Shown: positions 1 to 6,279 of the stretch, piece by piece | Layout of the letters: every line of letters begins with the position of its first letter | How positions within the stretch are numbered: the first letter of the stretch is position 1 | Translations under genes and position numbers: made by a program | Origin: Candidatus Proteinoplasmatales archaeon SG8-5 | GTDB lineage: Archaea > Thermoplasmatota > Thermoplasmata > SG8-5 | Reading direction: 5' to 3' | Assembly (NCBI GenBank): GCA_001595885.1 | Contig: LSSH01000019.1 | Coordinates: 1-7,330, forward strand | DNA: 7,330 nucleotides | Notes under the pieces: model-generated | What the model saw: the letters and a program-made list of their open reading frames with translations, nothing else | The model's database searches: none | Told to the model about the DNA's origin: nothing

Positions 1-399
1 GAAGTCGTATTGATTGTCATCTGCGATGTGGATCTCCCTCGCCCTCCCCTTGATGAGCTTCATGAACCTGGCAGCGCGTGCAGTCTGGCTCTTGTTGATG
101 TTCTCCTTCGGGTGCTTGAGAAGCACAACCTTGCCGTCGTAGATGAAGGGGGCCTTGGGCTCGTGGTGGTCGTGGTGATAATGGGATACGGTCAGAACAC
201 TGGACCTCCGCACCGCATCCTTCACGTCCTTCCAGAGCTGGCTCCTCCTGCCTATCTCGAGCCTGTGGGGCCTCAACCCGTACCTGCTCGGGCCCAGGCG
301 AGCCCCCGGGTCGATGACGAGCGATATATCCTTGGTCCGAACCAGGGTGGCCATGCTGCGGACGCCGAGGCTTTCCGCGGCTAGTGGGATTATCTCCAT
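1..399 (-). CDS. UPF0282 family metallo-beta-lactamase-fold hydrolase (N-terminal part, runs off the left edge)
   Basis: Reading leftwards from the ATG at 399-397 there are 133 uninterrupted codons to the window edge, so the C-terminal part is missing. The N-terminus (MEIIPLAAESLGVRSMAT) is typical of the archaeal UPF0282 family, predicted hydrolases of the metallo-beta-lactamase superfamily (COG2248). It is followed by a beta strand ending in Asp-Pro-Gly (residues 30-32). The metal-binding motif HxHxDH is intact as H73-Y-H75-H76-D77-H78 after the usual Thr-Val-Ser. These His and Asp residues are expected to bind two metal ions. The physiological substrate of the family is not known to me. 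The start is supported by an AT-rich TATA-like block centred about 26 nt upstream, which predicts a transcript starting at or next to the ATG (leaderless). The gene diverges from the antiporter gene and shares that promoter block. Family assignment is confident; function beyond 'metal-dependent hydrolase' is open. Confidence 0.88.
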   Translation of the reverse strand, partial: MEIIPLAAESLGVRSMATLVRTKDISLVIDPGARLGPSRYGLRPHRLEIGRRSQLWKDVKDAVRRSSVLTVSHYHHDHHEPKAPFIYDGKVVLLKHPKENINKSQTARAARFMKLIKGRAREIHIADDNQYDF

Positions 400-415
400 G
401 GGGTCTGGGAATACC

Positions 416-434
416 CTTATATATATTTTTATAT
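416..434. promoter_or_regulatory. Shared divergent TATA promoter block
   Basis: This is an almost pure A/T stretch (ttatatatatttttatatg) in the 72-nt gap between two divergent start codons. Its centre (about 424) lies about 26 nt from the minus-strand ATG at 399, which predicts a leaderless mRNA for the UPF0282 gene. In the other direction a start site near 450 leaves a leader of about 20 nt before the ATG at 472. That leader holds AAGGT at 460-464, a partial Shine-Dalgarno match 7 nt before the ATG. One TATA block serving both directions is an inference from spacing. Confidence 0.65.
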
Positions 435-471
435 GCCCATACTCTATAGAGACCACTCCAAGGTATTGGAC

Positions 472-2307
472 ATGATAATTGACGTAAACGGTCTGATAAT
501 CATATTCGCGATAGCCAGCATAGTCGCCATATTGGCTAAATTGATACGGTGGCCATACACCATCACGCTAGTGCTGGCTGGCATCTTCGTCGTTATATTG
601 GGTTTGGAGACCCCTGCAGGCCTTACCCTAGACCGAGACCTTATCTTCCACATATTACTGCCGCCCCTGCTGTTCGAGGGGGCGTTACACATGAGACTGT
701 CCCACCTGAAGGAGAACGCCAAGATAATCGCGCTTCTCGTGCTGCCTGGGCTGATGCTATCGGTGTTCCTGGTGGCCGCCCTCCTAAACCTGGCCTTCCC
801 GGTCTACCCATTCATTATCCTACTCCTTATCGCAGCCATTATCATACCGACCGACCCCGCATCAATACTCGCCTTCTACAAGGAGATGAAGGTCCCTAAG
901 AAGCTGAGGAGCATAGTCGAGGGCGAGAGCGTCTTCGACGACGGTCTGGCCATCGTCCTATTCGGCGTGATACTGACAGTGATCATAGCAATCGAGACGA
1001 CGGGTGCCGCGGGGGTGAGCTCGCAGAACGTGGTCGATGGTGTGGCGCAGTTCCTGAAACTTTCATTCCTCGGCGTATTGCTGGGAATCGCTCTCGGATA
1101 CGGTGCTTATCTCGTTCTCAGGCGGATCAACGACAAGTTCACGGAGGTCATGATCACAGTGATACTGGCCTTCGGCATCTTTGCACTGGCCGAGACGGTT
1201 GAGGCCTCTGGTGTGCTGGCCGTTGTGGTGGCAGGACTAATCCTGGGTAACTACGGGACAAGGGTGGCCATGGCCCCGTCCTCCCGGATGACTTTGCTGA
1301 ACTTCTGGTCATTCCTGGCCTTTGCCGTCACCTCGTTCCTCTTCATCATGGTGGGGATGAGCGTTGAATTATCCGATATCTGGGATAACATAGTCCTGAT
1401 CATCGCCAGCGTGCTGTGCCTCTGGCTGGCAAGAGCCTTGATGGTCTTCATTATCGGCAGGATCGTGAACAGGAAATCCACCGAGCTCCCGAAGAGGTGG
1501 CAGATCACAATGTGGTGGGGCGGACTCAGAGGCGCCATACCCATAGCCATGGCCCTGTCCATACCTGTCTATGCCTTATTCATCAACGATGGCAATCCCG
1601 CGAACGACATATATTTCCCTTACAGGGACACCATCATCGCCGTGACCTTCGGCGTGGTCCTTTCTACTCTGATAATCCAGGGCTTCACGCTGCGCCCAAT
1701 GTTGCGGCGGCTCGGTTTCTACGGCGTCTCAAAGAAGGAGGCCGAGGCCGAGGAAAGGGAGGTTGCCGCGCTTCTCAAGGACTCGATGGACGAGCTCAGC
1801 ACGCTGCAGGAGGATGGGGAACTGTCAAAGCAGGGGTACGACTGGTTGACGATGAGGTTCGGCCAGATCAACTCACAGCTCATCACCGAGATGGGGTCGC
1901 TGATACAGGAGCACGGCTTCATTCCAAAGGAAGAGTACATATTCACGGTGCACGAGGCATTGGAACAGAAAAAGAAGGCCATCTCCGACGCCTGGGCCAG
2001 GAATCTCATTTCGGGCTCGACCGGCGAGAAGCTCATATTCGAGATAGAGAGCCAGATAGCGGCACTCACGAGCGAGACGGCCGAGGAGAAGCTCAGGTCT
2101 CCCGTTGAGATACTAAGGAGCGTGACCGGGACCGAGGTGGCCTCCATCGAGAGGAACTGCGGCATATGCATGGACCTAATAGGCCCCGGCCAGAGCGTCA
2201 TCAAGTGCCGCTGCGGGACCATCTTCCACCTGAACTGCCTGGAGAACATAGACAGGTGTCCCATATGTATCGCACCGCTAGAGAAGCCAGGGGGGTTGAA
2301 CTCTTGA
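472..2307 (+). CDS. CPA1/NhaP-type Na+(K+)/H+ antiporter with C-terminal RING-like zinc finger
   Basis: Predicted inner-membrane cation:proton exchanger of 611 aa. Residues 1 to about 410 hold about 12-13 hydrophobic spans with CPA1 landmarks: the unwound-helix motif T127-D128-P129, the ion-site helix E150-G-E-S-V-F-D156-D157, and G-G-L-R353-G in a late helix. Residues about 420-545 form a charged, probably helical cytoplasmic region, as in the bacterial/archaeal CPA1 type (TIGR00831-like). The tail, residues 563-599, has eight ordered zinc ligands: C563-x2-C566-x12-C579-x-C581-x4-H586-x2-C589-x6-C596-x2-C599. This is a C4HC3 cross-brace pattern of RING/RING-CH type and is not part of ordinary NhaP proteins. 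The ion-site pair is Asp-Asp, where CPA1 members usually have Asn-Asp. I chose the ATG at 472 because the upstream in-frame ATG at 433 overlaps the TATA block, whereas 472 follows AAGGT at good spacing. Antiport is expected from the family; the ion (Na+, K+ or Li+) cannot be read from sequence. Confidence 0.92.
   Translation: MIIDVNGLIIIFAIASIVAILAKLIRWPYTITLVLAGIFVVILGLETPAGLTLDRDLIFHILLPPLLFEGALHMRLSHLKENAKIIALLVLPGLMLSVFLVAALLNLAFPVYPFIILLLIAAIIIPTDPASILAFYKEMKVPKKLRSIVEGESVFDDGLAIVLFGVILTVIIAIETTGAAGVSSQNVVDGVAQFLKLSFLGVLLGIALGYGAYLVLRRINDKFTEVMITVILAFGIFALAETVEASGVLAVVVAGLILGNYGTRVAMAPSSRMTLLNFWSFLAFAVTSFLFIMVGMSVELSDIWDNIVLIIASVLCLWLARALMVFIIGRIVNRKSTELPKRWQITMWWGGLRGAIPIAMALSIPVYALFINDGNPANDIYFPYRDTIIAVTFGVVLSTLIIQGFTLRPMLRRLGFYGVSKKEAEAEEREVAALLKDSMDELSTLQEDGELSKQGYDWLTMRFGQINSQLITEMGSLIQEHGFIPKEEYIFTVHEALEQKKKAISDAWARNLISGSTGEKLIFEIESQIAALTSETAEEKLRSPVEILRSVTGTEVASIERNCGICMDLIGPGQSVIKCRCGTIFHLNCLENIDRCPICIAPLEKPGGLNS
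2158..2280 (+). other. RING-like C4HC3 zinc-binding domain at the antiporter C-terminus
   Basis: Domain annotation within the antiporter gene (residues 563 to about 603). Cys/His pairs follow a cross-brace order: C563/C566, C579/C581, H586/C589, C596/C599. Ile follows the first Cys pair's Gly, and Pro sits between the last two Cys (C-P-I-C), as in many RING fingers. The C-x-C third pair and the His as fifth ligand give C4HC3, the order seen in RING-CH and PHD fingers rather than classical C3HC4 RING. In eukaryotes such domains recruit E2 ubiquitin-conjugating enzymes; in archaea they may act in ubiquitin-like modification or simply in protein binding. No E1, E2 or ubiquitin-like gene is in this window. 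Confidence 0.8.
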
Positions 2308-2381
2308 ATTTCCATAAAGACTTGAAGGAACCGGGGCCCGGGACCCACTGGCCCTCAGTGCAGCGAGAGGAGATTATTATC

Positions 2382-2400
2382 AGAAAGAGATATATAAAAG
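2382..2400 (+). promoter_or_regulatory. BRE/TATA promoter of the MscS channel gene
   Basis: A purine-rich BRE-like stretch (agaaaga) runs directly into ATATATAAAAG. The TATA centre at about 2394 predicts a start near 2418-2420, just before the ATG at 2426, so the mRNA would be nearly leaderless. The GGTGA at 2412-2416 resembles a Shine-Dalgarno core 9 nt before the ATG but may lie upstream of the transcription start. The 118-nt spacer after the antiporter stop codon suggests separate transcription of the channel gene. Confidence 0.7.
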
Positions 2401-2425
2401 AAATATTCATCGGTGAGTGAATCAT

Positions 2426-3784
2426 ATGGGATACATTGATGCACTGGACATATCCGGATTCCTGCAGGATTACGGGCCTTTCATACTAATCGTGGTGGGC
2501 CTGATAGTCCTCGTTGCCTACCTGTACCTCTACATCTCCAGGTTCTTCGCGTACCTGAAGATGAAGAAGACGGGGACATACATCCACGAGGACACGCTGG
2601 ACACCGCTCACAGATACATCAAGGTCATCGGCATCGGCCTCCTCATCCTGGCCGTAGTCGTGGCCGGGGAGACCATCCACACCAGGGGATTCGAGGGCTT
2701 TTTCGAGCTTGTGCGGGATTACGTCTTCGTTTTCAACGCCATCGTCGTGTTCTTCGTCTTCGTCATACTGGGCAGGCTCGGGTCCGATGCGGTCAAGCAC
2801 CACAGGCAGATGGCCGAGGCCGACAAGGGCGCATTTTTTAAACCCGGCATCATGGAGTTCTGGGAACTGTTCCTCAAGTACGGCATGTACGTCTTCGGGA
2901 TCATATTGGCCATCCTGATAGGCATCGCCACGATACCTGACGCGGCCACGAGGAACGACATCTATCAAGCACTGGGCCTGGACACGGTTGACACTGCCCG
3001 GATATGGGGCGATGTCCTGCTGCTGGGTGCGGTGCTCATCATCCTGTTCCTGCTGGGCAAGTTCATTTCCATCATCCTGGAGGACTTCAAGCACAGGACC
3101 ACAAAGTTCACGCCCGGCCTAATCGACCTGTTCAAGACCCTGCTCAGGTACTCGCTGTACTGGGTGGCGTTCATAATCACGCTGACCATCATCCTGGACA
3201 TGGTCCAGTTCCAGCACCTGGACATGATAATCCTCTTCTTCATCGGCCTTACACTGGCCATCGTCGTCATACTCGGTATCTCGCCTGTCACCAGGAATGC
3301 CATATCCGGTATCGCGCTGCTGACGACGGACAGCATCAACAGGGGCGACTGGATACGCGTGGGCGACGGCAAGGTGGGGGTGGTGGAATCGCAGGGTCTC
3401 ACCATCACACGCCTGAGAACGCGGACCGGCGACATCATCGACATCCCGAACGAGCTTGTGCTGGCCAGCAAGGTCCACAACTTCACGAAGTTGGGGGGCA
3501 CTCTCATCAGGATCGCCGTGAAGATAGAATCTTCGGTCCCGGGTGCCGATGCCGAGAAACTGCTTCTGGAGGCGGCAAACGGTCTGGACGAGTCAGGCGA
3601 GGAACACGGCTTGCTGAAGGTCTCCGTGCTCTCTCTGGAATCCGATTCAGTGGAATATAATATCGACATCTGGCGCAAGAACCCGGCCACGACCGAATAC
3701 ACAATCTCCGAGTTCCTGAAGAAGTTCAAGCAAAAGGCGTCCGAGGAGGGCATGGTCATCCTGGGCACCCGCTTGAACGATTGA
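2426..3784 (+). CDS. MscS-family mechanosensitive ion channel
   Basis: Predicted 452-aa membrane channel that opens under membrane tension to release solutes during osmotic downshift. There are about seven hydrophobic spans (roughly 18-38, 66-86, 98-117, 150-170, 196-217, 240-258 and 266-286), against three in the 286-residue E. coli MscS. The extra spans are N-terminal. The conserved MscS core begins at residue 285 with the pore-lining/amphipathic helix. It continues through the beta domain with G307-D-W-I-R-V-G and the signature I-D-I-P341-N342-E, then Val-His-Asn-Phe. A final alpha/beta domain (about 355-450) ends at residue 452, so the cytoplasmic vestibule looks complete. The ATG at 2426 is preferred; an in-frame GTG at 2417 would add three residues and abuts GGTGA with no spacing. 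The neighbours, a cation antiporter and a permease-USP fusion, fit osmotic/ion homeostasis. The stop codon abuts the stop of the convergent permease gene. Confidence 0.93.
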   Translation: MGYIDALDISGFLQDYGPFILIVVGLIVLVAYLYLYISRFFAYLKMKKTGTYIHEDTLDTAHRYIKVIGIGLLILAVVVAGETIHTRGFEGFFELVRDYVFVFNAIVVFFVFVILGRLGSDAVKHHRQMAEADKGAFFKPGIMEFWELFLKYGMYVFGIILAILIGIATIPDAATRNDIYQALGLDTVDTARIWGDVLLLGAVLIILFLLGKFISIILEDFKHRTTKFTPGLIDLFKTLLRYSLYWVAFIITLTIILDMVQFQHLDMIILFFIGLTLAIVVILGISPVTRNAISGIALLTTDSINRGDWIRVGDGKVGVVESQGLTITRLRTRTGDIIDIPNELVLASKVHNFTKLGGTLIRIAVKIESSVPGADAEKLLLEAANGLDESGEEHGLLKVSVLSLESDSVEYNIDIWRKNPATTEYTISEFLKKFKQKASEEGMVILGTRLND

Positions 3785-6040
3785 TCACTTCCTTACCTTC
3801 CTCACCATGAGGATTGGCGTTTTAACCGCCCTGGCCACCCTGTCCTGAAGGTGCCCGAACGCGTGGTGCTTCTGCTTCCATTCATCGCTCGCGCCCATGA
3901 CCACCAGGTCGTACCCTTCGGCCTCGTCGAGTATGGCCTGCTCGATGGAGGATGTCTGCACCACCTTCTTCTCGTGGGGTATGTCGTGGGTCCTGCATAT
4001 CTCAGCGAGTCTTTCGGCGTACTTCTCCTCCTCGGCCACGGCCTCCTTCGATGTGCTGGCGCTGAATATCGTTATCCCGGCCTCGTCCCTCTTGGCGAAG
4101 AGGACCGCATAGCCCGTTGCGTATGTCACGTGCCACTCTGGTGTCGAGACCACCAGGATCTTCTTAATCTCCTTCTTGAGACCGGCGGTCTTGAAGACGA
4201 CCACGTCGCAATCCGCGTTCTGGATGAGCTTGTCGAGGGTGACGCCGAACAGGCGGCCCTCTGTGGTCCGGCCCTTCCAGCCCAGGACCAGGAGGTTGAT
4301 CTTCTCCTCCTTCACGGTGTCGAGGATGGATGTGGACGCCGAGTGTGAGACCAGTACGCTGCCATCCGATTTCACGAGCTCGCGGTTGCTCGCCTTCTTC
4401 AGCTTCTCCACGAGCTTGATGTGCGGCGACGTCTCCCTGTAACCCAGGGAGTCAAGAGGCACGGTCGAAGGCAGCTCGATGACCGTTGAGACCTGGAGCT
4501 CGGCGTCCTCCACCCTGGCCACAAGCGCTGCGAACTCCACAAGCGCCTTCTGGTCCTCCCTGGCCACTGGGACCAAAATCTTGTAGTCCTTCTCCTCCCT
4601 CTTCTCGATGATTGTCTTGATGATGCCCTTTGGCTCCTCCTCGGGCTCGATGGTCTCTATTGTCTTCTTGCCTCCGTAGAAGTAGTAGGTTATCAATCCT
4701 ATGAGTATCCAGAGCAGAGCGATGAACCAGGCGACCTGATACTCCTCCCAGAGGGCCGCCGCAAGAATGAGGAGCGAGAATATGCCGACCAACGGTATTA
4801 GAGGGAACAGGGGCATGAGATAATGGCGCTTGATGTCTGGCCTCTTGTACCTCAGCGTCATCACAGAGAGGTTCACGAACAGGAACAGCAGCAGGAACAT
4901 GATGGACGTGGATGCCGCAATCTCGGCGATGGGCAAAAGGAGTGTCATGGTGATTATGATGACGCCGCTGACTATGATGGCCACGTGCGGCGTGTGCCTT
5001 TTGTCGTGGAGCTTACCGAAGCTCTTTGGCAGGGTCTTATCCCTGCCCATGGCGAAAGACACCCTGGAGGATGAGAACAGTGTCGAGTTCACGGCTGCCA
5101 GGGTTCCGAGGATGACGCCTGCGCCTATCAATATCACCCCGCCGGGGAGAGCGAGGCCCGCGGCTTCGGCGACCACGTCCTCCCCTCTGATGAGGTCCGT
5201 GCCCACGCCGATGGTGTTCCAGTCCACAACGCCCATGCACACGATGGCAACTAGTATGAAGATGAATGTCGAGATGATGATGCACAGCCACGTGGCCCTG
5301 GGCACGTTCTTCAGCGGGTCCTTGCACTCCTCGCCGCACTGGGAGATTATCTCGAAGCCCTCGTAGATGATGAAGGTGAATCCCATGGCCACGAATATTG
5401 AGCTTAGACCGTTTGGCATGGGGTCGCTGATGATGGCTCCGACGTTTCCGTCCCCAGACCCCTGGGCGATGAACACCGCCGCGGCCACGATGAATGTGAT
5501 TATGATGCTGAGGAGGATGATGGTGATGATGATGCCTGAGCGTCCGGTCTCCTTCGTCCCCCGGTAGTTGATGATGATGAACACCACGCAGACGCAGACG
5601 GCCAGCGCCTTCACGATCAGGTCACCGTTGAAATCCTCAGGTATCTGGTTATTCGCCTCCAATATCCACAATATGCCCTTGCCGAAGCCGATGACGTAGA
5701 AGCTCGTCACGATGCAGTGGCCGAACCACGACATCCAACCGGCCAGGAAGCCGAAGGGGGCGGGAAGGCCCTCCTTCACCCAGAGATAGCCTCCGCCAGT
5801 ATCAGGGAAAGCGCTGCTGAGTTCCGCGTATGCAGTGGCCGTGAATATGATGACAATGAAGTTGAGAATCAGAACAAGGACCAGCCCGGGGCCGGCTATC
5901 TCCAGGCCGAAGCCGACGAGCAGGAATATCGTGGAGCCGAGGGTCGGCCCGAGGCCAATCATGATGACCTCGAGTAGCCCGAGGTCCCGCTTCAGCTTGA
6001 CCTCGACACAATCACCAGTATCTTCGGACCCTGAGCCCAT
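3785..6040 (-). CDS. APC-superfamily amino acid permease with two C-terminal universal stress protein domains
   Basis: Predicted 751-aa transporter. Residues about 21-455 hold about 12 hydrophobic spans of the APC fold. The Gly-rich first-helix motif I-G-L-G31-P-T-L-G35-S-T-I-F is where APC carriers hold substrate, and Y-L-W-V-K-E-G follows the second span. Two USP domains follow a charged linker. USP1 (about 484-618) starts K-D-Y-K-I-L-V-P-V and has a near-canonical nucleotide motif G587-x2-G590-x8-G599-V-T601 (the usual spacing is x9). USP2 (about 622-751) starts K-K-I-L-V-V but lacks the second Gly and the Ser/Thr of the motif (G716, then G729-H730). Permease-USP fusions are a known archaeal and bacterial arrangement; the USP part is thought to gate transport by nucleotide or stress signals. 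The ATG at 6040 is chosen because a BRE/TATA element sits about 26 nt upstream (leaderless); an in-frame TTG at 6109 lies upstream of that promoter. The amino acid substrate is unknown. Confidence 0.92.
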   Translation of the reverse strand: MGSGSEDTGDCVEVKLKRDLGLLEVIMIGLGPTLGSTIFLLVGFGLEIAGPGLVLVLILNFIVIIFTATAYAELSSAFPDTGGGYLWVKEGLPAPFGFLAGWMSWFGHCIVTSFYVIGFGKGILWILEANNQIPEDFNGDLIVKALAVCVCVVFIIINYRGTKETGRSGIIITIILLSIIITFIVAAAVFIAQGSGDGNVGAIISDPMPNGLSSIFVAMGFTFIIYEGFEIISQCGEECKDPLKNVPRATWLCIIISTFIFILVAIVCMGVVDWNTIGVGTDLIRGEDVVAEAAGLALPGGVILIGAGVILGTLAAVNSTLFSSSRVSFAMGRDKTLPKSFGKLHDKRHTPHVAIIVSGVIIITMTLLLPIAEIAASTSIMFLLLFLFVNLSVMTLRYKRPDIKRHYLMPLFPLIPLVGIFSLLILAAALWEEYQVAWFIALLWILIGLITYYFYGGKKTIETIEPEEEPKGIIKTIIEKREEKDYKILVPVAREDQKALVEFAALVARVEDAELQVSTVIELPSTVPLDSLGYRETSPHIKLVEKLKKASNRELVKSDGSVLVSHSASTSILDTVKEEKINLLVLGWKGRTTEGRLFGVTLDKLIQNADCDVVVFKTAGLKKEIKKILVVSTPEWHVTYATGYAVLFAKRDEAGITIFSASTSKEAVAEEEKYAERLAEICRTHDIPHEKKVVQTSSIEQAILDEAEGYDLVVMGASDEWKQKHHAFGHLQDRVARAVKTPILMVRKVRK

Positions 6041-6062
6041 GAAAGGGGGTATCCAGAATGCG

Positions 6063-6080
6063 ATATTTAGGTATTTTGAG
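6063..6080 (-). promoter_or_regulatory. BRE/TATA promoter of the permease-USP gene
   Basis: On the minus strand this reads CTCAAAATACCTAAATAT. The TATA element CTAAATAT (6070-6063) is centred 26-27 nt from the A of the ATG at 6040, the spacing that gives a leaderless archaeal mRNA, and the A-rich BRE position precedes it. It fixes the start codon choice for the permease. Confidence 0.65.
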
Positions 6081-6113
6081 GAGGTGGGATGTGCGGCCCT
6101 CGACCACAATAAT

Positions 6114-6123
6114 GTTTAAATCC
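6114..6123 (+). promoter_or_regulatory. TATA box of the tRNA locus
   Basis: GTTTAAATCC is centred near 6118 and would start transcription around 6144-6146, a few bases before the first tRNA-like 5' half at 6151. No comparable A/T element is visible in 6246-6279 before tRNA-Ile, so tRNA-Ile is probably made as part of the same primary transcript. Confidence 0.55.
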
Positions 6124-6150
6124 ATTAAGGGTAATGCCAAATGCCCACAT

Positions 6151-6245
6151 GGGCCCGTAGCTCAGCCTGGTTGCGCTGTCCCAACGATGCGCGTTGTGAC
6201 GCACCTCGGAAACCTTCGGTTTCCTGCGGGAGCGCCCGGCTGAAA
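6151..6245 (+). other. Interrupted tRNA 5' half, anticodon GAA (Phe-type), without its own 3' half
   Basis: The exon pieces 6151-6173 and 6230-6245 together give 39 nt equivalent to tRNA positions 1-37. They match the 5' half of the tRNA-Ile at 6280 in 36 of 39 positions. Differences are position 7 (G instead of A), 13 (C instead of T) and 36 (A instead of T, which changes GAT to GAA). The D-stem is intact and fully Watson-Crick (GCTC with GAGC, 6160-6163 with 6230-6233) once the 56-nt insertion 6174-6229 is removed. The anticodon 5' strand CCCGG (6235-6239) is unchanged. No matching anticodon 3' strand, T-arm or acceptor 3' strand occurs in 6246-6279. The only partner in the window is the 3' half at 6350-6385, which would pair along the acceptor (one G-T wobble) and anticodon stems. 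It may be a pseudogene from partial duplication, a split-tRNA 5' half gene, or a 5' half sharing the tRNA-Ile 3' half. Confidence 0.6.
6174..6229 (+). other. 56-nt structured insertion in the D-loop of the tRNA 5' half (possible intron)
   Basis: The insertion is defined by comparison with the uninterrupted tRNA-Ile copy (GGTTG then GAGC); the ends can shift by one base because of a shared G. The ends can pair (CGC 6174-6176 with GCG 6226-6228). They enclose a hairpin at 6178-6200 (GTC, one mismatch, then CAACG pairing with CGTTG) and a perfect 7-bp hairpin at 6208-6224 (GGAAACC, loop TTC, GGTTTCC). Ends that pair suggest an RNA intron, but I could not draw a strict bulge-helix-bulge at the junctions. 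Confidence 0.45.
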
Positions 6246-6279
6246 CGTTGGCTATGGACCGATGAGGGCATACGCATAA

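Noticed and set aside
10..384. Plus-strand open frame opposite the UPF0282 gene
   Set aside because: Its translation is low-complexity and Pro/Val-rich, while the minus strand gives a clear family with an intact metal-binding motif.
433..471. In-frame ATG at 433 as the antiporter start, adding 13 residues
   Set aside because: It overlaps the TATA block that should drive the gene, has no ribosome binding site, and the added residues are not hydrophobic like the first span. The ATG at 472 has AAGGT at suitable spacing.
2329..2347. GC-rich run with a GGGCCC palindrome as a terminator for the antiporter gene
   Set aside because: No stable hairpin with a loop and no following T-run. Archaeal terminators are T-rich, so this looks like composition only.
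5490..5580. ATGATG-type simple repeat on the plus strand
   Set aside because: It is the complement of Ile/Val-rich codons in a membrane span of the permease. The unit is not regular and the coding frame explains it.
6041..6109. TTG-initiated N-terminal extension of the permease
   Set aside because: It would place the start upstream of the BRE/TATA element that is spaced for a leaderless start at 6040. The added residues show no permease similarity.
6246..6279. A hidden 3' half for the first tRNA copy
   Set aside because: There is no T-loop TTC pattern, no CCGGG strand and no acceptor 3' strand in this 34-nt stretch.
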